A stretch of DNA of 64,000 nt from Otatea glauca. Its lineage: Eukaryota > Streptophyta > Magnoliopsida > Poales > Poaceae. The stretch spans positions 38,192,104 to 38,256,103 of the forward strand of contig CM070725.1 of assembly GCA_036346275.1 (NCBI GenBank), in the 5' to 3' direction. Positions 1 to 8,807 of the stretch are shown piece by piece (position 1 is the first letter of the stretch; every line of letters begins with the position of its first letter). The position numbers and the translations under genes are program-made. The notes beneath the pieces are model-generated. The model was given only the letters and a program-made list of their open reading frames with translations. It was not told the origin of the DNA and did not search any database.

Positions 1-89
1 TTACATATAAGAACTAGCTTCTTACATGCATCACAATATATATACAAAAAATTTCCTACAAATGTTCTTGATGGGAAAGACTACCGGTA

Positions 90-578
90 CTAGTCGATCT
101 GGTCGTCGCCAGAGTCATCGTCGTTGGAGTAGTCGCTGTGGCCATCGGGGTCCTCGCTCGAACCGGCTCTGTCTGGATCATCCTCCATCTCCCAGTCGTC
201 ACGATAGCCCGTCGACGAGTCAAAGATATCGTCGTCGTCGTCGGAGATTGCTGTTGGCGGATGCTTCTTTTTGACGACGCTTGAGGCGGAGGGAGCGGTA
301 CTGCCAGAGGTGGACGACGAACTGGCTGGCAGAGGAGACCGTCGGTGTAGTGCATAAGCCACGGCCGGAGGATTCATTGATATGGCAACAGCGTTGCGCC
401 GCAGCCATTGGCGTAGGGGCTTCGGAGGCCAAGGAGGCGAAGACGGTGGCAGTGGCGAAGGGTTAGTCGACGGTGGAGGCGAAGGTGGTGGCGGTGTCGG
501 AGGCGACGGTAGTGGTGGAGTCCCACATGGCCGGGCGGCGGAGCCGACAGAGGAGAGGATGGAGTTTGAGTTGCTCAT
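90..578 (-). CDS. Small Pro/Ser-rich protein with acidic tail, function unknown
   Basis: The open frame encodes 162 aa from the Met at 578. The N-terminal half is low-complexity and rich in Pro and Ser (PPTPPPPSPPP-type runs). A middle part contains a basic patch (KKKHPP). The C-terminal third is strongly acidic (DDDDDIFDSS, then repeated Asp/Glu up to DDQID). I see no signal peptide, membrane segment or recognised domain. The frame stays open to another Met at 641, but a TATA-like stretch at 619-625 on the same strand makes the Met at 578 the better start. The upstream side abuts CACTA-type repeats from about 700, so this may be a host gene truncated by a transposon, a captured fragment, or chance coding in GC-rich DNA. 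I do not recognise the family. Confidence 0.38.
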   Translation of the reverse strand: MSNSNSILSSVGSAARPCGTPPLPSPPTPPPPSPPPSTNPSPLPPSSPPWPPKPLRQWLRRNAVAISMNPPAVAYALHRRSPLPASSSSTSGSTAPSASSVVKKKHPPTAISDDDDDIFDSSTGYRDDWEMEDDPDRAGSSEDPDGHSDYSNDDDSGDDQID

Positions 579-618
579 GGTGTCGGAGGCAAGCACGCGA
601 TCGCTGTGGATGATCGAG

Positions 619-625
619 TATATAT
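619..625 (-). promoter_or_regulatory. Possible TATA box for the 90-578 ORF
   Basis: An alternating TATATA stretch lies about 40 bp upstream of the Met at 578 on the minus strand. The spacing is compatible with a short 5' UTR. This is the only reason for preferring that start over the Met at 641. Confidence 0.3.
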
Positions 626-699
626 CATCGCGGAAGTGCAATTAACAACCTGTGTTGGGGAAACAAAACGCCTGGAACATGGTCTTCACAGTGGAATTT

Positions 700-880
700 G
701 AATAGACGGTTTAATTCTCTTGGAACACAAAACGATATACTCGAAACACTGTGCGCCTGTCTTGGAAGACGAAAGGTTTTGGAAAGAAAGCAACATCATA
801 GACGGTTTGTGGATAAAATCGTCCTGGTAGAGGGTAATAACACAGACAATTTTATCCATAAACCGTCTGTGATTATCAAT
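700..880. repeat. CACTA subterminal-type repeats, left side
   Basis: AGACGGTTT occurs near 705 and 802, and the reverse-oriented AAACCGTCTGTGAT near 860-873. These match the 13-15 bp motif repeated at the ends of both CACTA elements, where transposase is known to bind in this superfamily. Only a few copies remain, which is consistent with a decayed left end. Confidence 0.5.
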
Positions 881-1029
881 TCTAATAAATAAGAACAGAG
901 AGCCTCAACCTCCTCTGTATTTATAGGGTTTCCTAGATATTTTTGATGTGACTGTGATTGAGAGGCGATCTGGTGAAAGAGACCTTAGATTTGGAGGTGT
1001 AATTATAGATCCTTATGTTCTTGGTCATC

Positions 1030-1560
1030 TAAGGTTAGTAATTGATTCAAATTTGCATTATATTTAAGATCTAGCTTGGTAAAGAGGGTAATAAAGCTGG
1101 TTTCTAATTCTAGCTTGGTGTAGATCCATTTGTTCTCTGTGATGTAAAGTAGTAATTGGTTCAAATTTGCATTATATTTAAGATCTAGCTTGGTAAAGAT
1201 AGAAATGAAGCTGGTTTCTAGATCTAGCTTGGTGTAGATACATTTGTTCTCTATGATGTAAAATAGTAATTGGTTCTAATTGTGTCATACTCAATATGTA
1301 GATAGTTACTTAAAGGAAGGTGACCTAGGCTAATAATTAGTTGTAATAGCTTTATATTGAAGATATGTACATCTAGCTTGATAAAGAGGGAATTGAAGAT
1401 GGTTTTGATATAGCTTTGTGTAGATCCATTTGTTCTTTTTGATCTAAATTAGTAATTGGTTCTAATTGCATTACACTGAAGATGTAGCTAGTTATGTGAA
1501 AGAAGAATTGAAGATGCTGAGTCTAAATGTAGCTTACATGCATATGTTTACGTATCCATT
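1030..1560 (+). repeat. Tandem repeat of about 115 bp upstream of the TNP2 pseudogene
   Basis: The phrase AGTAATTGRTTCAAATTTGC recurs at about 1036 and 1150 and, diverged, at about 1265 and 1451. It travels with TTTAAGATCTAGCTTGGTAAAGA and TAGATCCATTTGTTCT. The first two copies are clear and the later ones eroded and longer. The block lies between the subterminal repeats and the transposase start, so it is probably the leader or promoter region of the element. No coding potential is visible. Confidence 0.6.
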
Positions 1561-1696
1561 CGTTCTTTTTTATGTTAGGAGCTATATAAGTTAATCGATA
1601 AGTTGAAATGTAGCCTATATGTAGTATATGTGCGCATGTCCACTCCTAGTGTACTTAATTTATTATTTAATACCTATTTTTATATATGTAGCGTAG

Positions 1697-3615
1697 ATGG
1701 ACCGAAGCTAGATGTACCCTAAGAACCGTATGAGCGTCGAGTACATTAATGGTGTCTCCGCTTTTAGAAGAGCTGTAGAGAAAGATATGTTGAACAAGGG
1801 GGTGGAATTTATGCCTTATTCATGCATTGACTGCGAGAATCTGAGGATGTTTCGAAACTCGGCGCAGATCGAACCACACTTGATTCTACGGGGTTTCAAA
1901 AGGGGGTATATATGTTGGACCAGTTACGGTATGTTTTACGATGACAATCTAGATCAGATGCTACGGGATGCAGAAGGGAGCCCCGATGAGCGGGAGTACG
2001 TAAAATTTCGGGGCTTGATGGACGACTCAGAGAAACCTTGTAAGTCCAAATACACAAGGTTGTCATCTGTGCTGGAACTGCTGAAATTAAAGGCAAGCAA
2101 CGGTTGGTCCAACAAGAGTTTCACGACGCTTTTAGGTCTCTTAGTGGATATGCTTCCGGAGGGAAACGAGTTGCCAGCAGACAAAGCCAAAAAGGTTCTT
2201 TGTCCCTTGGGAATGGAAGTACAAAGAATACATGCATGTCTGAACGACTGTATCCTCTACCGCAAAGAGTACGCAAACTTGCATTTATATCCGGTGTGCA
2301 ACGCATCTCGGTACAACATAAAGATAGATCGAATGAAGACGATGAGGGCATGGAGGTGAAGAAAGGACCTCCCGCTAAGTTGGCGTGGTATCTGCCTATA
2401 ATTCTCCATTTGAAGCGTTTGTTTGCGAACTCAAAATAGGAAAAATTGCTTCGGTGGCACTCTGATGAGCGTAAGAATGATGGAATGATTAGACACCCTG
2501 TTGATTCCAAGCAGTGGAGAAACATCGATAGGAGGTTTGAAGATTCGTAGCGGATCCGAGGAATATAAGGTTCGGATTGAGTACGGATGGAATGAATCCT
2601 TTTGGTAACATGATCAGCCGTCATAGCACTTGGCCCGTGAATCTCTGTGTATACAAACTTCCTCGTTGGTTGTGTATGAAGCGGAATTCTCAAGTCCTAC
2701 GTACAGAATCGATATCAACCGAAGGGTAGCATTATCGAAGGTTATGCAACCGAAGAGATCGTCGAATTCTACGTGGATTACATGGATCAGGTCGAGCTGA
2801 TAGGTGTGCCTCAATCCCACCATGAGGGGAGGTTGCAGGGCATCGGGACCATCAAAAGGAAAGCAATAATGCCAGATCAGATTGCGTGAGCTAAAGCCCA
2901 TTTCACAGTTTTGCAATACTTGGTTATTGTGGCCTCGTATATCTACGAGCACAAGAACTGGCTACGGCAAGAGAATCTGTCGCGGTAGGAGTACTGGATC
3001 ATCAGACAGCACGACCTTTAGTTCAATAGATGGTTCAAGGAGCAACAACCCATCACTGGAAGGTCGTCAGGAGATACGCTGATATGGTTGGCAAAAGGGT
3101 CAGCATTTACGGTTGTAACATGAAAATGATACGACTTAAATGGGTACACATTTTACACGAGAGATTAGAACATGAAGAGCACAAACCAGAACTGTGGTGT
3201 TCGCATTGATGCACTGAATACCGCTGGATCGACGAGGAGCTCGTACTATGGGTTCATTAAGGAAATTTGTGAGCTCGACTATGTACTATTCAAGATACCC
3301 TTATTTTGGTGCCATTGGTTAACCTGCAGCATATGAAGGTTAACAAATACGGCGTCACAACTGTGGACCTCGAACGTGTCGGATACCAAGACGAGCCATT
3401 TGTTCTCGCTAACCAAGTTGTTCAAATCTTCTACGTAACTGACCCGTCCAACAAGAACATGTTGTTCTTCAGGGAAAATGGAGGATTGTCGGAGTCGAGA
3501 ATGTGGTAGATGAGGAAGAATACAATCAGTTTGATGAGTTGCCTCCTATTGGTACCGGCGTCACAATCCAGGAAAACCAACCTGAGGAAGCTAGCTACAC
3601 ACGTGTTGATCATCG
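1697..3615 (+). pseudogene. TNP2-type CACTA transposase, broken and internally deleted
   Basis: TNP2 is the CACTA transposase that binds and cuts the terminal repeats. In order I see an N-terminal transposon-associated domain (WMYPKNRMS-type start, about 1697-1930), the start of Transposase_21 (IHACLNDCILYRKEYANL at about 2230-2280), the QWRNIDRRF to DGMNPFGNM segment (2515-2610), and HSTWPV and WLCMKR (2625-2680). The sequence then jumps straight to a DUF4218/DUF4216-like C-terminal part (IGVPQSHHEG, WLAKGSAFTVVT, NGYTFYTRD, then a segment ending near DEPFVLANQVVQIFYV at about 3390-3440). The middle of Transposase_21, including most of its catalytic core, is deleted at about 2685. An in-frame TAG follows MDRS at the start, and several further stops and frameshifts occur. 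The product cannot be functional. Confidence 0.85.
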
Positions 3616-3659
3616 TGAAGGGTTAATTTTTATGCAAAAGAATAAGCAAGTGGAATTGT

Positions 3660-3920
3660 CATGAGGTTGTCATGTTTATTTGAAATATTCCTGTATTATA
3701 ATTAATGAGAAGTATTAATTAATGAGATGTGCATTAATTATAATTAGTGAGATGTATGTATTATAATTAATGAAATGTATGTATTATAATTAATTATAAT
3801 ACATGACATATATGTTTGTAATATAACACTAATTCATTAATGTATGTATTATAAATAATGACACAAACTTAAATAAATGTACAAATTACACAAACTTAAA
3901 TATATATTGACAGTAAAAAA
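3660..3920. repeat. AT-rich degenerate repeats
   Basis: ATTATAATTAATGAGATGTATGT-like phrases recur about five times between 3690 and 3835, followed by more AT-rich sequence. There is no coding potential. It separates the TNP2 pseudogene from the inverted block at 3924. Confidence 0.5.
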
Positions 3921-3923
3921 AAG

Positions 3924-4016
3924 GTTCGTCCCAGACGGTTCTGGGCTTGAACCGTCTAGGATGGGCCAACTCCCTTTATCCCAGACGGTTCAAGCTTAGA
4001 ACCGTCTGGGATGGGC
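3924..4016. repeat. Inverted CACTA subterminal-like motifs between the two transposon genes
   Basis: CCCAGACGGTTC and GAACCGTCTGGGATGGGCC alternate in opposite orientations, two pairs within 93 bp. The core AGACGGTT is that of the element ends, but the flanking bases (ATCCC/GGGAT instead of ATCAC/GTGAT) differ. It may mark the end of another CACTA-derived insertion inside the outer element. Confidence 0.5.
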
Positions 4017-4129
4017 CAACCCTCTTACCGAGTGAAGCCCACTGCCGCGGTAAGCCCCTTGCCGCGCCCTAGCCCCCATGCTTGCCATTCACTAAGTCCT
4101 GCACACTTAGTTTGCAACCCTAGCTAGCG

Positions 4130-4530
4130 CCCGTGGCCTTCTCTGGTGACACCCTCCTCACGCCCCCTCGGCGGCGCCCTCCCCGCTTGGTGGCGACTCC
4201 TGGCCGCGCTCTCCCCCTCGGTGGTGTCTCCCCTGGTCCGCGCCCTCGCCCTCGGTGGTGCCCTCCTCCCTCCCCCGTGCTCTCCCCCTCGGCGGTGTCC
4301 TCCCCGCTTGGTGGCGACTCTCGGTCGCGTCCTCCCCCCTCGGCTGCACCCTCCTTCTCAGTGGTGTCTCCCCTGGTCCGCACCCTCGCCCTCGGTGGTG
4401 CCCTCCTCCCTCCCCGTGCCCTCCCCCTCGGTGGTGTCTCCCATCAGCCGCACCCTCGCCCTCGGTGGTGCCCTCCTCCCTCCCCCGTGCCCTCTCCCTC
4501 GGCTTGGAGGTATGTATGCCCTCCCCCTTC
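4130..4530. repeat. C/T-rich, GC-high tandem repeat block
   Basis: Variants of CCCTCGCCCTCGGTGGTG, CCCTCCTCCCTCCCC and CTCCCCTCGGTGGTGTCTCC recur in order, roughly two to three long units. The composition is sharply different from the AT-rich flanks. Proline-rich frames are open on both strands because the repeat lacks stops; I do not regard them as genes. The block sits between the two genes of the outer element and could be captured host sequence. Confidence 0.55.
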
Positions 4531-5109
4531 GGCTCAATGATGATAATGGGTGAAGTAATGATCATAACAGTTAATTTTGTGAGTTTGGCCTTGAATCGGT
4601 AGACTTGCATGCTAATAAGTATTGATTCATATTTAATATAATTAACACTAATTCAAAATATGAATGTAAAAATTGATTCTCAATGAAAGTTGAAAGCATA
4701 TATTACCCTTTGGCCTTGCATGTTAGTCAATAAATTGAAGGTGGCACTAATTCATATATTGCTTGCATGCTACATAGTTTGGCTATGATTTCAATTCTTT
4801 AATGTGCATGATAAGGTGGTAAGGGTTCAAGGCCATATTTGCTTAATTGATTGTTTATCCCATTTGTGATTGAGATTGAAGATTCAAAATCTTCAAACTG
4901 GCCCGATTTCTGAGAGCACCATAAACAAATTTACATCTTGCTCTTATTATCACACTTTGTTGAACAATATTGATTGGTCTTGTAAGAAATATTGATTCTT
5001 TTAACCTTGTATATACAAAAGAACTCTTAACTTATCTTCTCTTAAATTTGCTTCTCTTAACTTACCTACTCTTAATCTTGCATCATATAAGATAGCGTCC
5101 CCTCAATCC
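4531..5109. other. AT-rich spacer in the outer CACTA element
   Basis: Low-GC sequence between the C/T-rich block and the second gene of the element. I see no ORF, repeat or terminal motif of note, and it may contain the leader of the downstream gene. Confidence 0.4.
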
Positions 5110-8039
5110 TTGCCGTCAAATGGATCTGATGAGGCGTCCAACGTAGGAGGAAACAGGCATGGTCCAAGAGGGCTTAGTAAAAGGCCTCAGAGCCGATACA
5201 CCATCACGACGGTCAATTCGCACAATGGGGCCCCTACCCCGCCTCCAAAGGTTACGGCAGCTTTTTGGACCATGTGTGGGATTGTTGGGCGTGAAAGGGT
5301 CCCCATCACCTATCCATCATAGTAGACGCTAACAGATGAGGAGCACGATAACCTGGTGACAAAAATATTCATGTCATTCGAGCTTCCACAAGACGCCATG
5401 TCTGTACTACGACGGTACGCGTTGCTAATGGCGGGAAAGGCGTGGAAGAACTTCAAAAGCGCTCTCATCACTAATTACGTGAATAAGAAAATGACTCTGT
5501 TCCAAAAGTACGAGTTCATCTCTAAAGACATCTGGGTATGATTTGTTGAGTTGAAGACAACGGAAGAGTTCGTGCGTGAAAGTACGACGCACAAGACCGT
5601 CCAATCAAAAAACACCCCCACCCACACAAACTCGGCTCAACTAGGTACGCGTGCAAGATTGCGCAATAGACGAGGGAGGATGACGAGGCAGTCCAGAAGG
5701 AGGTCATATCGCCGTTTGCCTCGATCGTGGACCCACGTGCCTAAAACCAGGTAAGAGCGAGGTCACGTCCCACATCTTCGGACGATGTGTCCTTTGCAAA
5801 CCCCGCTGATGAGGAAGTGTCCCTATGCCTAATATCGTTGAGCACAGAATCTTCCCAGGGCTCCTTCAGTTCGGACAGAGAGAAAGATATACTCTCCACG
5901 GCCTTGGGAAACAAGGAGCACCCGAGTCGCACCTGAGGCCTAGGTGTTTTCGTTCTCTAGAAAATGAGATTCCTACATGACTCCGATACGTACCGGAGTA
6001 GGAAGAGAAGCAAAGCAGAGCGCGAGGAACGGTTAGTAGCCCTGATTGAGGAAAAGGTTAAGGAAAGGCTTAGAGCGTAATTCGATAGTTAGCTACGAAG
6101 CCTTGAGGAAAGGATGGAGCAAAGGGTGGCTGCGAAGAGGCAGGCATGGAACGTGCAAGCCCAAGAATCACAGGCACAGTTCAGCCCAACCAACCGTTGG
6201 AGCAGCTGCACGTCCACTCCTGAGACGGACGTGGATGAAGCCAGATTTTCTCCTGATGACATCTGGGTAACTTGCCTGCAATGCTCCTTAGATAGACCTG
6301 TTGGACGTGTTAGCTAATTACTTATGTACCCTTATGTAGGTGGTCACATCGTGTAAACTGCAAGTGAGGCTTGCCAATGGCTCTGTTCCCCTACAGACTG
6401 CTTAGGGACAAGCGTATGCATCCAGTGTAGGGGCGTTTGTGCATGGTCATAATTTAGAGTTGAGCTACGTGAAGGTCCATATCAACGGTGTACATGAAAT
6501 TTTCAAGGCCGTCACACTGGAGATGCTCCCAAACGACGAGATTGTCACACTAGGGGATGCCATCGGGACATTCATCTGGCAGCCTAAGAAGGACATCTCC
6601 TTCGATGCCCGCCTAGGAGCATCGAAGCTACAAGCACTACCGGAGTCACATGATGCGCCGGAGCTACTAGCACTACCAGAGCCATGTGATGCACCAAAGG
6701 AGCCCACCAAATCGGCTACCGTGTCCCGTCAGGCACAGATCGTTATTGCAGTTCGGGCCCAGTCGTCTCCTGTGAAGATGACATTTGGTAGAAGGGGAGG
6801 CGGAGGCAAGGGCAAATCAAAAGGGACCACGTCAGCCCGTGACTTTCCGTTTGCCCCATTGGTGCGGCAATTCGAGCTGGAGCAGCCGTTCATACCGGAT
6901 GAGCACAAGGAGATGCTTACATTAGCCTATATTAGATTGTAAGATTGGTACATGGAATAAGCCAACAAGCCGGTGGCAAAACGGACATCGAGTATCTCGG
7001 TGAGCTTCAAGGAGGAGCATTTCTTACATCGGTTTTTAGATGGCATCTTCGTGGTCGGCTTCTCCGACTTGTTCGATCTGTACAACCTCAAAGCGCTCGA
7101 CGCCTCACTCATAAGATGCTGGAACAATGTACGTGTGTGCAATCACGGTCTAAATTTTTGTCGCACCGATAAATGTCATATATATACGATCATTGATTTT
7201 GTATATGTAGATACATGATCATGGAAGCAATAGCAAAGAAACAACCGGTGGGTTTCGTCGACCCACACATGGTGTCCAAGCAAACCATGGACGAAGATAA
7301 ACAATTCATCCACGAGTACGTGGAAAAAATGCTGGCTCATTTGGACAAAAAATTCATACTTTTACCCCACAACCCGGGGTAAGTATTTCATCCAAATGCT
7401 ATATACTTGTTGATTTGTACTATATATCGCACGTCGAAGTTAGGTTCAGTGACCATGATAACATACCTGTGTAGGTTTCACTGGGTTCTACTCGTAATTA
7501 TATCGAGACAGAACCGAGTAATTTACCTTCATTCCAATAAGGGTGGCACCCATGACTTGTAGCCTATCAAAGATTTACTCGATACGTCGTTCGGTTTCTA
7601 CAAATACAGGGGAGGGCCACACAAGAAGGGCCTAGCCACTCTAACGCATACTTATAAGTTTCTGGTATCCGATAGTACGCAATAATCCTTCACACTCCAT
7701 AATAATACCTTCGGAACTAATTAACCTATTATGTTTTGGCAGTGCCACCAGCAGCCAAAGGGCGCTAGTCTATGTGGATTCTACGTTTGCCAAAATATGG
7801 CACTCCTCGTTGGTTCACAGAAGACCAATGTTATACAGGTCTATCAATCTTACAACAATTGTCTCCATTTATCAATTTATATACACACAAGACTTTACTC
7901 TTCTCATCGGTAGACTTGGCAATGCGTTGAATTTGCGTTAGAACAGGCTGACCTGCTAAGTATTCGAGGACATCTCTGTGCCTTCTTGATGCGTGAGGTC
8001 TTAAATCCAAAGGGCAGATGCCACTCAGAGCTCAACTGA
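5110..8039 (+). pseudogene. CACTA second gene: Transposase_24-like region plus C48 (Ulp1-type) protease domain, broken
   Basis: The start at 5110 gives MPSNGSDEAS and leads into a Transposase_24-like (En/Spm) region with GRERVPITYPS, a degenerate ALLMAGKAWKNFK segment and VNKKMTLFQKYEF (about 5280-5520). A charged, probably coiled-coil stretch follows (about 6000-6170), then a conserved plant-transposon module around KVHINGVHEIFKAVTLEMLP (about 6340-6600). The C-terminal part, from about 7245, is a C48 cysteine-protease fold: FVDPHMVSKQTMD, a His at FHWVLLVII (7468-7500), a histidine replacing the usual Asp (YLHSNKGG), and the Cys motif ASLCGFYVC (about 7765-7795). It ends at TGA 8037-8039. 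The AG-type junction near 7730 suggests introns. Stops after TYPS, after SKDIWV and elsewhere inactivate it. C48 domains of this kind cut SUMO-like tails in cellular Ulp1; their role in CACTA elements is unproven. Confidence 0.8.
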
Positions 8040-8203
8040 TGAGTTGTGAATTTGTTAGATACCCTTTCTATTAATTTGTGAACCTTGTGCTGTGAATTTG
8101 TGAATTGTAATTCTCAATTTAATTGGTTTTTATATATGTGAGTTGATTTCTTAAATGGATGCGCTGTACATTGTAATGTGCGATCAGAGTTGATTTCTAT
8201 AAT
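8040..8203 (+). other. 3' UTR of the outer CACTA protease gene, upstream of the nested insertion
   Basis: AT-rich sequence following the stop codon. It is interrupted at 8203 by the inner CACTA element and resumes at 15784. AAT at 8201-8203 is the left copy of the target-site duplication. Confidence 0.6.
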
Positions 8204-8540
8204 CACTACTACAGAAAAGCTTATCACAGACGGTTCGGAACCGTCATCACAGACGGTTTCCCAGACAAACCGTCTGTGATAGAATATATCACAGACGGTT
8301 TTAAACTAAAACCGTCTGTGATATTATCATATCACAGACTGTTTTATTTAAAAACCGTCTGTGATGTTATGAATCACAGACGGTTTTTGTTTGAAACCGT
8401 CTGTTACATCATTACATCACAGACGGTTTTAGTTGAAAACCGTCTATGATGTGATGATATCACAGACGGTTTTTGTTTGAAACCGTCTGTTACATCTTTA
8501 TATCATAGACTGGTTTTAATTAAAATCCGTCTGTGATAAG
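8204..8540. repeat. Left TIR and subterminal repeats of the inner CACTA element
   Basis: Starting at CACTACTACAG, the motif ATCACAGACGGTTTT and its reverse complement AAAACCGTCTGTGAT alternate about every 25-60 bp, roughly ten copies with a few base changes. Such arrays are the binding sites of CACTA transposases. Opposed copies could pair as short hairpins. Confidence 0.88.
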
Positions 8541-8565
8541 ACTTTCAACAGGCAACCATTAATCT

Positions 8566-8600
8566 ATTTATTGGCTAGCCTCAGGAAATGCTAGCCACGC
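8566..8600 (-). terminator. Hairpin plus AATAAA, 3'-end module of the inner CACTA protease gene
   Basis: On the minus strand a perfect 7-bp stem (GGCTAGC and GCTAGCC, 10-nt loop, 8573-8596) is followed directly by AATAAATAG, a canonical plant polyadenylation signal. It lies about 210 bp past the protease stop at 8808. The 24 bases are identical to those at 15888-15911 in the outer element, and the stem recurs at 41218-41240. Confidence 0.7.
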
Positions 8601-8807
8601 CCTTTGGAAAAAAGCAGATTACAGAATAACTAAACTCATGTTACAAAAACATTACAACCATTTCAGAAATGAACTCAGATATATTAACCAAATGTAACTC
8701 AATAGCATTAACCAATTAATCGAATACACAACTACAATTTACAAATCCACAACACAAGTTTGACAATTAACCCAAATGGTAATTTAGAAAAAATACGACT
8801 CCTCAAG

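Noticed and set aside
640..700. Left TIR of the outer CACTA element (CACAGTGGAATTTG near 694)
   Set aside because: It does not match the right terminus CACTACTGCAGAACC beyond the first three bases and has no supported AAA duplication.
4133..4610. Overlapping 115-150 codon frames on both strands
   Set aside because: All run through the same C/T-rich tandem repeat; three frames open at once is a composition effect.
8204..8540. CRISPR-like regularly spaced repeats
   Set aside because: Repeats alternate in orientation, vary in spacing and lie at CACTA termini in plant DNA.
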